Positions 19,624 to 28,958 of a stretch of DNA of 64,000 nucleotides are shown here, one piece after another. Made by a program: the position numbers and the translations under genes. Below the pieces are notes generated by a model, which did not search any database, was not told the DNA's origin, and saw only the letters and a program-made list of their open reading frames with translations. Every line of letters starts with the position of its first letter. The stretch's first letter is position 1. This DNA is from Advenella kashmirensis WT001 (GTDB lineage: Bacteria; Pseudomonadota; Gammaproteobacteria; Burkholderiales; Burkholderiaceae_B), in NCBI RefSeq assembly GCF_000219915.2, contig NC_017964.1, positions 2,914,001 to 2,978,000 of the forward strand. The letters are read 5' to 3'.

Positions 19624-20196
19624 GTCTCTTCCTTGTTTGTATTACCGGCGCGCCACACAGCGCAGCTACGAGCCGTCGCTGCAAGTGGACCGGCATGGCC
19701 GGCATGCAACAGACAGGGCAATATCTTTTTTTATATTAGTACAAGTGATTTGCCCGGTATAGAACCAGTTGAATTTCCTTCATGGAACCAGGAGCGCGCA
19801 GCACGCATGCAAATAAAGTTAAATCAAGTACTTACTCAATATGCCCGGTTGCGACAAAAATACACATCGATACACTGTTGCAATAATGTAGCCACAACAG
19901 AATCCGGCCGTACCAGAATGCCCGGCATTTTATGACGAAACATTCAGGTCAGAGTAAGTTGATACGCGACAATCATATTGGGCTATGTAGCCATGATGCC
20001 GCAGTGATTCGGTTGCGGCATAGTGATTTGCTTGCGATGTATCGGCTCGCTGGCTACGCTCAAATTCATTTGTAATGGGGTACCACCTGATTGCCTGCGG
20101 CTAATGTCACTATTTCAATTGTGATTAATTCCGCGATGCCATGCGTCAAGGCATGATTCGGCGCGATGCCGCAAGACATGACGTGACAATACAGGT
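19624..20196. other. Intergenic region upstream of sorA, one stem-loop
   Basis: About 570 bases with no frame that resembles a protein. It contains the sorA promoter. An 8-bp inverted repeat, ATGCCGCA (19996-20003) and TGCGGCAT (20014-20021), encloses a 10-base loop. GATGCC-type words recur several times between 19990 and 20170. A small RNA cannot be excluded. Confidence 0.4.
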
Positions 20197-20522
20197 TCAA
20201 CGATGATGGTATGCCCGTGGATGTTGCGTGACGGGACCACGACGACTATGACGTTCCATATTCAGGATTTTTCCATTGCGCGCGTCCACATCCACCTGCA
20301 CCACCCTTCTGGCCTTTCTGACATCCACCGTATACGCGCGCCGTCCCCGATAATGGTCGGGTTCGACTTTATAGGCCTGGCCGCCTACGGCCCTTTCGGC
20401 AATACGCATCGCCTGTGCAGGAGAAACATCGCCGCGATGCCCGCCCTGATACGCCAGGGCCCCGGTCGCAGCGCGACTGCCATCAGCAGACCAAGCATGC
20501 CAGCAGTTAATATTTTTTTCAT
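20197..20522 (-). CDS. PepSY domain protein, exported; frameshift in the signal peptide
   Basis: Small periplasmic PepSY protein. The start at 20522 has AAGGTGAG upstream. The first codons give a signal peptide (MKKILTAGMLGLLMAVA); the frame then shifts by one base at about 20470-20475 and continues as ATGALAYQGGHRGDVSPAQ into one PepSY domain (MRIAERAVGGQAYKVEPDH ... AYTVDVRKARRVVQVDVDA). The tail is rich in Arg and His. Repaired length about 108 residues. PepSY domains are thought to restrain proteases or sense the envelope; no partner two-component genes are visible here. Confidence 0.75.
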
Positions 20523-20937
20523 GATCTCACCTTGTGAATATGTCAGGAGTCGGACAGAAATTCCAGATTGATACTTCTGCAGACACGACTAAAAAGCCGC
20601 GTTCTGAGTCAATATAGTCACAAAAAAAGCAGTCTGTTCATTTTGAAAAATGCTGACACATCTGGCTGGCAGCAGAAACACATTGCAGTCTGATTGCCCG
20701 GTTTACTGGCTCGCAAGCGGGTGCATACGGCAGATGTCCCGTCATGCCGCACACATTGCCAGGCGGGATGAAAACGCGGATTTTTCCTGCAAACCGGTCC
20801 ACGAATCGGCAAAGGGCACTGTCTGTGCAAAGTGGCTTCGTACAACGGTACGCCAGGGGGAATCTATTTTTCTCTGATACGTCTTCTTGTCTTTGGCGGC
20901 AGACCACTTCGGATCACGCGCAACCAAACAGGATCAA
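20523..20937. other. Intergenic region, nothing recognised
   Basis: About 415 bases between tilS and the PepSY gene (both minus strand). Several frames of 60-90 codons exist on both strands, but none resembles a family or has a good ribosome site. No tRNA, terminator with T run, or repeat was found. Confidence 0.4.
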
Positions 20938-21955
20938 TCAATCCACTGGGTCCAGAAGCACCTGCACCTGGCCGCGCCGGCAAACGATACTACAGCCCTG
21001 ATGCTTGAGCAGAATATTGCGATCATGTCCCAGTGCATGCACTTGCCGCAATTGCTGCAACCACTGATTCAGTCGCGCTTCGGTAGGCATGGCAATATGC
21101 AGGCGGCCCAACCACTGGCGCAGCACATTAGCCTGGCGATGTTGCGGCAACTCACGCCAGCGGACCAGAGAAAAGCCAAGCCCGTCTTCAGTGAGCAGAC
21201 AATACTGCAAATCCATATCGCCCAGGTCTTGCAACAGCAAACTGCTTTCCGCCATCACGCGCGCATGGCGCAGCAGGTTGCCCTGCCATTGGGGCCAGCG
21301 CTTGTTCAGAACGGGGGTAAGCAGGGTGCGCACGGCAGCACGGGTATATTTCTCATCCTGGTTGGTCGGATCCTGCACGGGCACCCAGCCGGTCTTGGTT
21401 TCATAGCGGGCAGCCGCTTCCAGAATCCGGCTGCGTCCCACGCCCAGCCAAGGGCGGTATAACTGCAGGGGTCCGCGCCGGGTATGGGCCGCCATGCCTG
21501 ACATGCCCTGCACGCCGGCTCCGCGCAACAGACGCAGCAGCATGGTTTCGGCCTGATCGTCCCGATGATGGGCAAGCAGCATATGATGGCAATCGTGATT
21601 TACTGACCAACGTTCAAACGCGTTGTAGCGCGCCAGCCGAGCCGCCGCTTCAACGCCCTTGCCGGTGTCCGACGCGACCTGCACTGGCAGGAAATGAAAA
21701 GCCACGCCAACCTGCTGCGCCAGTTGTGCCGTATGTGCAGCCCAGGCGTCAGCCGTGGCCACCAGCCCGTGGTGTACGTGAACAGCGTGAATGGTTTTTT
21801 TTGCTGCGCGGCAATCTGGCTGGCGGCAACCAGCAGCATGGCCGAATCGGCCCCGCCGCTTACCCCAATTGCAATATTGCCTGCGTCTATCGTGCCAAGA
21901 ACAGCATGCAAGGCTCAAGAAGCGTAGTATCTTCAAGCCAGCCCGGCTGCTGCAA
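20938..21955 (-). CDS. tilS: tRNA(Ile)-lysidine synthetase, two frame breaks
   Basis: Cytoplasmic enzyme that converts C34 of the tRNA-Ile CAU anticodon to lysidine; normally essential. The PP-loop ATPase motif SGGADSAMLL is at the N terminus, with VHVHHGL, HHRDDQAETMLLRLLRGAG and RPWLGVGRSRI following, then the C-terminal substrate domains. One break lies in a T8 run at 21795-21802 (A8 on the coding strand), needing one more A. A second probably lies at 21912-21913. With both repaired the frame can begin at a TTG at 21955 and gives about 339 residues; the start is uncertain. It follows accA on the same strand, as in Bordetella. Confidence 0.85.
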
Positions 21956-21962
21956 GAAAGAA

Positions 21963-22922
21963 TTATTTATCCTGGACACGACCATAAGACATGAGTCGCT
22001 CCAGCCTTTTGTCCAGAAGCTCGTCAACGTCCATGCCGGAGACCTGCCGCAGCGCTTCGGAAAGCGACCGTTTCAGGGTTTTGGCCATGCTCACGGCATC
22101 GCGTTGCGCCCCGCCCACCGGCTCCGGCACCACTTTATCAATCAGACCCAGCTCCAGCAGGCGCGGCGCGGTAATGCCCAGCGCTTCGGCTGCAACCGGT
22201 GCCTTGTCGGCACTGCGCCACAGAATGGAGGCACAGCCTTCGGGGGAAATGACGCCATAAGTGGAGTATTGCAGCATCTGCACTACATCACCCACTGCAA
22301 TCGCCAGCGCGCCACCTGAGCCGCCTTCGCCAATAATCGTGGAAATAATGGGAACCCGCAGCTCCGCCATGGCGTACAGATTGTGCCCAATGGCTTCAGA
22401 CTGCCCGCGCTCTTCGGCGCCAATACCCGGATAAGCACCCGGGGTATCCACAAAAGTGAATACCGGCAACTGGAATTTTTCTGCCAGACGCATCAGACGC
22501 AACGCCTTGCGATAGCCTTCAGGGCGTGGCATGCCGAAATTGCGTTTGGCGCGCTCTTTGGTGTCGCGCCCTTTCTGATGGCCGATAACCATGCAGGCTT
22601 CGCCGGAGAATCGGGCCAGCCCCCCCACGATGGACAGATCGTCTTCATACATGCGATCACCATGCAGTTCGTGAAAATCGGTAAAGATTTCACGGACATA
22701 GTCCATGGTATATGGTCGTTGCGGATGCCTGGCAACCAGTGCAGTCTGCCAGGGCGTGAGTTTGGAATAGATACTGTTGGTCAGGCTCTCGCTTTTTTGC
22801 TGCAGTTTGGTGATTTCTTCGGAAATATCGACTGCTGAATCAGAGGAAACATGGCGCAACTGCTCGATCTTCTGCTCGAGCTCTGCTATAGGTCCTTCAA
22901 ATTCTAAAAAAGTAAATTTCAT
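21963..22922 (-). CDS. accA: Acetyl-CoA carboxylase carboxyltransferase alpha subunit
   Basis: Alpha subunit of the carboxyltransferase that makes malonyl-CoA for fatty acid synthesis, 319 residues, complete. It opens with the helical [20 protein letters not shown] segment. The carboxyl-transfer core shows [57 protein letters not shown] and [13 protein letters not shown]. It lies between the DNA glycosylase and tilS genes on the same strand, a conserved Burkholderiales order, and is probably transcribed with cysS. Confidence 0.97.
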   Translation of the reverse strand: MKFTFLEFEGPIAELEQKIEQLRHVSSDSAVDISEEITKLQQKSESLTNSIYSKLTPWQTALVARHPQRPYTMDYVREIFTDFHELHGDRMYEDDLSIVGGLARFSGEACMVIGHQKGRDTKERAKRNFGMPRPEGYRKALRLMRLAEKFQLPVFTFVDTPGAYPGIGAEERGQSEAIGHNLYAMAELRVPIISTIIGEGGSGGALAIAVGDVVQMLQYSTYGVISPEGCASILWRSADKAPVAAEALGITAPRLLELGLIDKVVPEPVGGAQRDAVSMAKTLKRSLSEALRQVSGMDVDELLDKRLERLMSYGRVQDK

Positions 22923-22968
22923 AGTTATCTTGTCATGAATGGTTGTTCACGCGTACCCTGCTGCGCCT

Positions 22969-23592
22969 TTACAGGCTGCGCCATAAGTACCATGTCGCAA
23001 CTGTTCGCCACGGTTGCCACGATTGCGCTACTTCACGTACCTCGTACCGCGATACAGGTTCACCGCTGAAATAGTGCTCCGAGATTGCCTTGAGCAGGCC
23101 CGGATCATCGATTGGCAAAATATCTGGTCTGTGCAAATTAAAAATCAGAAACATTTCGGCCGTCCAGCGGCTGATGCCCCGGATTGCACATAATTCGGTA
23201 ATGATGTCTTCGTCGTCCATTTTAGACCATTTCAGCGGATTTACTTTACGCTCGTTGAAATGATTCGCCAAATCCAGAATGTATTCGGTTTTTCGCTTGG
23301 ACAACCCCGCTTCCCGCCATTGCGCCTCATTGTATTCAAGAACAGTGGCCGGCGAAGGCCGATGACCGCAAAGCTGTGTGAAATTTTTCCAGTGCAGGTC
23401 CGCCGTTTTAGACGAAATCTGCTGGCCGATAATGGCCCGCGCCAATGTGACAAAGGCCGTTTTGTTGGTCGCCAGCCATAAGTCGGGGTTGGCCGGAATG
23501 ATTTTACGAAGAATGCGATCTTTCTTGATCAGAAATGTAACGGCCTCGTCCCAATATTCGGGCTTTACCGGCGCAGGTGCTGCAGATGACAT
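22969..23592 (-). CDS. alkA: DNA-3-methyladenine glycosylase II-like HhH-GPD protein
   Basis: Base-excision repair glycosylase of 207 residues. The helix-hairpin-helix and GPD region is clear: ARAIIGQQISSKTADLHWKN, then LCAIRGISRWTAEMFLIFNL and the catalytic Asp in DILPIDDPGLLKAI. It lacks the N-terminal beta domain of E. coli AlkA and is the short Mag-like type common next to cysS in this family. The ATG at 23592 has GGGGAAG upstream; it lies 12 bases after the cysS stop. Confidence 0.9.
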   Translation of the reverse strand: MSSAAPAPVKPEYWDEAVTFLIKKDRILRKIIPANPDLWLATNKTAFVTLARAIIGQQISSKTADLHWKNFTQLCGHRPSPATVLEYNEAQWREAGLSKRKTEYILDLANHFNERKVNPLKWSKMDDEDIITELCAIRGISRWTAEMFLIFNLHRPDILPIDDPGLLKAISEHYFSGEPVSRYEVREVAQSWQPWRTVATWYLWRSL

Positions 23593-23603
23593 GTCTTCCC
23601 CTA

Positions 23604-25054
23604 TCAGGCGCGACGCCATTGCGTCAGGCCACCTGGTTTATCCTCTAGTTCCACGCCCTGCTCCTTGAGCTGTGCACGAATCTGGTCGGCCTTGCCGAAA
23701 TCACGGTCCTGCTTGGCCTGGCGACGCTGCTCGATCAGTGCTTCGATCTCGGACTCGCTCAAGGCAGTTGCAGCAACAGACTGACCTTCGCGTTTAATAT
23801 AGCGCGTCGGCGACTGCAGGTAATGCTGCGGATCCTGTTGCAACAAGCCCAATACGCCACCCAGTGCCCGGATTCGGCCGCTGAGCGTGGCACTGTTGCG
23901 CCGGTTTGCTTCGGTGACCATGTCAAACAGGACAGCAATGGCCACTGCGGTATTGAAGTCGTCATCCATGGCGGCTTTGAACGCCTGTTCAAAATCCAGC
24001 GACCAGTCAATGGATGCGGTATCGGTCACCCCGGTATTGTTGAACGTCTGATAAATTCGATCCAGGGCCGCCTGTGCATTGTACAGGTTGTCCGGCGTAA
24101 AGTTCTGCGGGCTGCGGTAATGGTTGCGCACCACAAAAAACCGCAGCATTTCTGCTTCGCGCGTGTTGATCTGGTAATCGGCCGACGCGCTGTCGGGCTC
24201 AGAACTGACAGTATCACGGATTGTCCTGAAATTGCCCAGTGATTTGGACATCTTTTCGTCATCCACCATCAGCGGGCCGCAATGCATCCACCAATTGGCC
24301 AGCGTGCCGCCGTAAGCGCCTTCAGACTGCGCAATTTCGTTCTCGTGGTGGGGAAACTTCAGATCAGGCCGCCGCCATGAATATCCAGCGGCTGACCAAG
24401 CAGTTCCCGGCTCATGGCGGAACATTCAATGTGCCAGCCGGGACGACCACGCCCGAAAGGCGAATCCCAGATGGAGTCTTCGGGTTCGTTGGGTTTGGCC
24501 TGTTTCCACAAAACAAAATCAAACGGATCACGCTTGCCGTCGGAGACCGCCACGCGGTTGCCCGCACGCAGATCATCCAGCACTTTGCCCGATAGCTTGC
24601 CGTATCCGGGAAAACTGCGTACCGCATAGTTAACGTCGCCATCGGGGGTCTGATACGCCAGATCCTTGTCCTGCAAGTCCTTGATAATTTGCAGCATACC
24701 CGGAATGTGCATGGTGGCTCGGGGTTCCCGATCGGGAGGCTGTACGTTCAGCGCCCGTTCATCGGCATGCATGGCGTCGGTATAGAAAGACGTAACCGCA
24801 TGTAAAGGCTGGTTCAGCGATACTGCCTTATTGATGATTTTGTCGTCGATATCGGTGATATTGCGTACGTAGTCGACTTCATAGCCACTTTGACGCAACC
24901 AGCGCTGAACCACATCGAAGCTGACCAGCATACGGGCATGGCCCAGATGGCAGAAATCATAGACCGTCATGCCGCAAACGTACATCCGCACTTTGCCGGG
25001 CTCTACCGTAACAAAAGGCGCTTTGGCGCGGGAAAGGGTATTGAATATTTGCAT
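23604..25054 (-). CDS. cysS: Cysteinyl-tRNA synthetase, one frameshift
   Basis: Essential class I aminoacyl-tRNA synthetase. Start at 25054 ([11 protein letters not shown]); the upstream in-frame extension is not conserved. The zinc-site Cys is in [12 protein letters not shown], the HIGH motif is CHLGHAR, further zinc ligands are in WHIECSAM and [10 protein letters not shown], and the KMSKS motif is intact. The frame breaks at about 24364: LDIHGGGL should continue into [10 protein letters not shown], which needs one more base. Repaired length about 483 residues, typical. Because cell survival requires this enzyme, the break is strong evidence for sequence error. Heads the cysS-alkA-accA-tilS run. 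Confidence 0.95.
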
Positions 25055-25248
25055 GGCGGAAATAAAAAACTGGACGTGCCAACGGTCGGGATTGACCGAT
25101 GCAGCAAAGAAAAAAAGCCGTAGCAGCTTAGGGTTTATACGCCGCACGCTCAACTAAGGCTAAAATACGAAGGAGTAAGTATAGCAAGTCCTCACCAGAG
25201 GCAGCATGTACTTGAAGGTTTTCTTTCACGATTTTCTGGATAAGCGCT

Positions 25249-25957
25249 GTGAAACTTAATGTTATTCACCGATCGCTGTTAGTGTGCTCCCTGTGCCTGT
25301 TGCCAGCGCTGCAGGCAATAGCCCAGCAGGCGACAACCTCGTACCAGGCCGGCTCGGCGCCTTCGGGCGGCACGGCCAATGGCATTCCCGCCCCCATGTA
25401 TACCCCGGACAACGCCAATGCGCGCGAACCCGGCTGGCAGGGCTGGCAAACGTTCTGAAAAAGCTGGAACCCTCGGTTGACACGTCCATTCCGGAAACGG
25501 CGTCGGGCGCGGCCAGCCGTCTGAGCACAATGATCACGCAGGGCCAGGCAGCCAAGCGCTGCAGGAGATCGAACGCCGCCAGAACGCCAACGACCGCATT
25601 ATCGCGCCGGCGACAGATGTTCAATTGCTGTTTCTGAAAGGGCGGGCGCTGGCAGCGCTGGATCGCAAGCCGCAGGCGCTGGAAGTGTACCGCAGCATGA
25701 CCTCCAGCTATCCGGAGTTGGCTGAACCCTGGAACAATATGGCCGCGCTCTATCTGCAGGCGGGGCTCACAGACCCGGCCTACGAGGCACTCAAAACCGC
25801 TCTGTCAATTAATCCTCGTTATGGGGTTGCATTGCGCAACATGGGTATGGTGCAATTGATGCTGTCCCAGAAAGCGTTTGCCGATGCCGCCCGCCATGGC
25901 ATCCCCGGGGCACAAGCCCAGGCACAGGCCATCGGACGCATCATTGAAGGTAACTGA
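25249..25957 (+). CDS. Exported TPR-repeat protein, two frame breaks
   Basis: Periplasmic or membrane-associated tetratricopeptide protein of about 236 residues after repair. A signal peptide ([16 protein letters not shown]) precedes a Pro/Gly-rich stretch. Breaks lie in GGG 25440-25442 (restoring [14 protein letters not shown]) and CC 25552-25553 (restoring [16 protein letters not shown]). The C-terminal part contains TPR-like helices: [57 protein letters not shown]. It is immediately upstream of the cyclophilin gene (2-base gap), the conserved TPR-ppi-lpxH order of Burkholderiales. Exact role unknown; TPR modules bind partner proteins. Confidence 0.85.
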
Positions 25958-25959
25958 AC

Positions 25960-26589
25960 GTGATATCACACTTCGCATTTTCACGCCGCATTGCCGGCTT
26001 CGCGCTGGGGGCCGTGCTGTCGGTCACCGCGCTACAGGCGGCATATGCCGCAGATTCTTCAACTAAAAAGGAAACATCCATGAGTCAGCCACAGGTTAAA
26101 GTGCAAACCAATCAGGGCGATTTCGTCCTGGAACTGAATGCTGAAAAGGCACCGGTGACCACAGAAAACTTTCTGAAATATGTCAACAACGGTTTCTTCG
26201 ACAACCTGATCTTTCACCGCGTGATCAAAGGTTTCATGATTCAGGGCGGTGGTTTTGACGTTGAAATGAAACAGAAAGCGACCGAAGCGCCGATCAAAAA
26301 TGAAGCCGATAATGGCCTGAAAAATGACAAGTACACCATTGCCATGGCTCGCACCAACGATCCGCAATCGGCCACTGCCCAGTTTTTCATCAATGCCAAG
26401 GACAATGATTTCCTGAACTTCTCGGCCCCTACTGCTCAAGGTTGGGGTTATGCCGTATTCGGTAAAGTGGTACAGGGTCAGGACGTCATCGACAAAATTG
26501 AAGGCGTAAAAACAGGCAATCGTGGTTTCCATCAAGATGTGCCGGTTGAACCCGTTATTATCGAAAAAGCCAGCGTTGTCGAAAACTGA
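25960..26589 (+). CDS. ppiB: Peptidyl-prolyl cis-trans isomerase, cyclophilin type, with export signal and internal start
   Basis: Cyclophilin catalysing proline isomerisation. A GTG at 25960 with GAAGG gives a 209-residue form with a signal peptide ([20 protein letters not shown]). At 26080 an in-frame ATG ([15 protein letters not shown]) has AAGGAAA seven bases upstream and would give a 169-residue cytoplasmic form equal to PpiB. The active-site stretch [16 protein letters not shown] and later [17 protein letters not shown] are intact. Related species commonly carry tandem ppiA (exported) and ppiB here; this gene looks like the signal of the first joined to the body of the second, or one gene with two products. 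Confidence 0.92.
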   Translation: MISHFAFSRRIAGFALGAVLSVTALQAAYAADSSTKKETSMSQPQVKVQTNQGDFVLELNAEKAPVTTENFLKYVNNGFFDNLIFHRVIKGFMIQGGGFDVEMKQKATEAPIKNEADNGLKNDKYTIAMARTNDPQSATAQFFINAKDNDFLNFSAPTAQGWGYAVFGKVVQGQDVIDKIEGVKTGNRGFHQDVPVEPVIIEKASVVEN

Positions 26590-27374
26590 TTTTACGCTGC
26601 CCGGAACAATCTGGGTCGCCTCAGATATCCATCTGGCGCGCAGGTTCCCGAAACCTGCCGCGTTTTCTATGCTTTTCTGGCAGAGGCGGCAGCGCATGCC
26701 GATGGCCTCATACTGGCAGGTGATATTTTTGACGCGTGGATTGGCGACGATGCCGCTATCAAGAATCCAGATCCCTGGCTGCAGGAAGCCATTGGGCACC
26801 TGGCCGCAACTGCGAAAAAATCCCGCTGTTCATAGGCCATGGCAATCGTGATTTTCTGATGGGACCGGATCTGGCCCGTCTGCTGGGCGCAACCCTGCTG
26901 CCCGATTCGGCCTGTTTCACACCGATGCGGGCCTATCCATATCAGCCATGGCGACGAACTCTGCACTCACGACGTGTCCTTCCAGCGTTTCCGTAAACTG
27001 TCGCGCCATCCTGTTGTCCGTAGCCTGTTTCTGGCCCTGCCGTTACAAGTACGACGGGCGATTGCGCGTCGCGCCCGCAAAACCAGCATGCATGCGCATG
27101 GCACAAAACCAATGTATCTGATGGATGTCGCCCATGAGGCGATATCCGACGTATTCCGCGATCATCCCGCGCTGATTCATCTGGTCCATGGCCATACCCA
27201 CAAGCCAAGTGCCATCAATTCGAAGACCACGGCACGCAACGGTGTCGCTGGGTCTTACCCGACTGGGAATGGGATCACCCGCCTTTTCGGGGCGGCTATC
27301 TGTCGATCAGCGCCGCGGGTATCACCATGCACGGCTATACGGCGCCGGCGTTCGACCAGGCGCCGCAGCAATAA
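26576..27374 (+). CDS. lpxH: UDP-2,3-diacylglucosamine diphosphatase, five frame breaks
   Basis: Membrane-associated metallophosphoesterase of lipid A synthesis, cleaving UDP-2,3-diacylglucosamine to lipid X and UMP; normally essential. Metal motifs are all present but spread over three frames: [38 protein letters not shown], and [11 protein letters not shown]. Breaks lie at about 26635, 26815-26820 (A6 run), 26918, 26943 and 27219; each is mended by one base. Repaired length about 267 residues, somewhat long but family-like. The start is unclear: a TTG at 26576 overlapping the cyclophilin end is the best visible candidate. Third gene of the TPR-ppi-lpxH run. Confidence 0.85.
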
Positions 27375-27443
27375 ATCTGCGCGGCACGTCGTATAAGGCC
27401 GCCGCTCACCGCCAGCCAGAAGTCCCGAACAGCAGCCAGTGCG

Positions 27444-28244
27444 CTAGCGCCCCTGAAACAGCGGCTTGCGCTTTTCCCGAAAGGCTTTGCTGCCCTCCCG
27501 GTAATCCTCGCTCATTCCCATCTCACGCTGCAATTCTGTTTCCAGTTCGAGTTGCTCGGCCAGGCTGTTATCGGCGCTTGCGTACAGGGCATGTTTGGTT
27601 GCCGCCAGTGCACGGGTCGCGCCAGTGGTCAGCTGCGTATGGACAGTTTGCATTTGCGCTTGCAACTGATCGTCTGCAATGCACTTCCAGATCATGCCCC
27701 ACTGTTCGGCCTGTTCGGCAGATACTGGCTCTGCCAGCATGGCTGCACCCATGGCGCGCTGGGTACCGATCAGACGCGGCAGAAAATGGGTAGATCCGGC
27801 ATCCGGCACCAGGCTGATTTTGGCAAATGCCTGAATAAATTTGGCAGACTTGACCGCAAAAACCAGATCGCAGGCCAGCGCCAGGCTCATGCCTGCCCCC
27901 GCCGCCACGCCATTGACGAAACAGACTATCGGTGCGGGCAAGGCGCGCATCCGTAAAATCAGTGGTTTGTAATTTTTCTCCAGCGCTTCGCCCAGGTCTC
28001 GGAACTGGCCCGGCTCCAGCGGCTGGCGCTCGCCCAGGTCCTGGCCCGCACAAAACCCGCGCCCTGCCCCGGTCAGGATGACCCCGCGCAAATCCGCCCG
28101 CGACTCAAGAAAGTCCAGCACGTCGCGCAACTCGCTGTGCATCTGCCCCGTAAAGCTGTTGAGTTTGTCCGGCCGGTTGAGCGTGATGTATCCCACACTG
28201 TCACGGTACTCAAACAAAATCGTTTCATAGTCTTTTTTTTCCAC
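27444..28244 (-). CDS. PaaG-like enoyl-CoA isomerase (crotonase family)
   Basis: Crotonase-fold enzyme of 266 residues close to 2-(1,2-epoxy-1,2-dihydrophenyl)acetyl-CoA isomerase. GRGFCAGQDL and NGVAAGAGMSLALACDL form the oxyanion hole; ISLVPDAGSTHFLPRLIG carries the catalytic Asp characteristic of PaaG in place of the hydratase Glu. I use the GTG at 28244 because AGGGGAG lies seven bases upstream. No other paa genes are nearby; it is divergent from the DUF35/thiolase/CoA-transferase operon and may serve the same pathway. Confidence 0.88.
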   Translation of the reverse strand: MEKKDYETILFEYRDSVGYITLNRPDKLNSFTGQMHSELRDVLDFLESRADLRGVILTGAGRGFCAGQDLGERQPLEPGQFRDLGEALEKNYKPLILRMRALPAPIVCFVNGVAAGAGMSLALACDLVFAVKSAKFIQAFAKISLVPDAGSTHFLPRLIGTQRAMGAAMLAEPVSAEQAEQWGMIWKCIADDQLQAQMQTVHTQLTTGATRALAATKHALYASADNSLAEQLELETELQREMGMSEDYREGSKAFREKRKPLFQGR

Positions 28245-28560
28245 AGCTGCACTCCCCTGAAAATTGCACACAGACCGATGCAGACGTCGCTACCGGCTTT
28301 CCTTAAACCCGTCATCATAACCAATCTGACGATACGCCATTGGCAAACAATCGGTACAGGCCCTATCTCACTACAAATTTCCGGCAACGGCAATTCTGTA
28401 TTGCCGAAGCCCCGTTCGCCTGTTTTTGAGCCTGATGCCGCTTGAGGGAAAACGTGAGTTAAGTGGGTCTGAAGTTATCCTTCGGGAAAAACAGATTGCC
28501 AATTGATGACCCACGAATCAATACTGTACGACATATGCAATTTTCGATACAGGAATAGCC
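28245..28560. other. Divergent promoter region, paaG-like and DUF35 genes
   Basis: About 315 bases without a credible gene. A 7-bp inverted repeat, CGGCAAT (28388-28394) and ATTGCCG (28400-28406), lies near the middle and could bind a regulator that is not encoded next to it. Confidence 0.45.
28388..28406. promoter_or_regulatory. Inverted repeat in the divergent promoter
   Basis: CGGCAAT-TCTGT-ATTGCCG, a perfect 7-bp repeat with a 5-base centre, located between two divergent CoA-ester gene sets. Candidate operator only. Confidence 0.4.
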
Positions 28561-28958
28561 ATGACCGTGAGTAACCAGGCGCTGGAAACCGGCGCAGACA
28601 AGTACTTCGACACCCAGCTGCAGGCTGGCGTGTTTACCATTCAGCGCTGTGCCCAATGCAACAACAGCATCTTCTACCCGCGCATGATCTGCCCCCACTG
28701 CGGCAGCGATGATCTGCAATGGTACGAACCATCGGGCAAAGGCACGGTGTATTCCACCACGGTTGTTCGCAACAAACCGGAAAAAGGTGGCGACTATAAC
28801 GTCGCCTGATCGACCTGGAGGAAGGCCCCCGCATGATGAGCCGGGTAGAACAGATTGCGCCAGATGAGGTAAAAATCGGCCTGGCGGTCAGCGCCCATAT
28901 CAAACAGACAGGCGACAGCGCCTTGCTGGTGTTTGTCCCGGCAGGAGATCGGGCATGA
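28561..28958 (+). CDS. DUF35 (OB-fold, zinc-ribbon) acyl-CoA-associated protein, one frameshift
   Basis: Small partner protein of thiolase-like enzymes, about 132 residues after repair. An N-terminal helix (GADKYFDTQLQAGVF) leads to a rubredoxin-like zinc ribbon with CAQC and CPHC, then an OB-fold (GTVYSTTVVRNKPEK). The frame breaks at CC 28805-28806; one more C gives LIDLEEGPRMMSRVE and a stop at 28958. The stop overlaps the next gene's ATG by 3 bases, so the two are translationally coupled. In characterised cases DUF35 proteins form complexes with Cys-less thiolase-like aldolases, which fits the next gene. Confidence 0.87.

Noticed and set aside
20203..20571. 122-codon plus-strand frame
   Set aside because: Covers the PepSY gene, whose signal peptide, ribosome site and domain are clear on the minus strand.
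21795..21802. Programmed frameshift in the A8 run of tilS
   Set aside because: A slippery run is present, but the same kind of break occurs in many genes without slippery sites, so a missing base is simpler.
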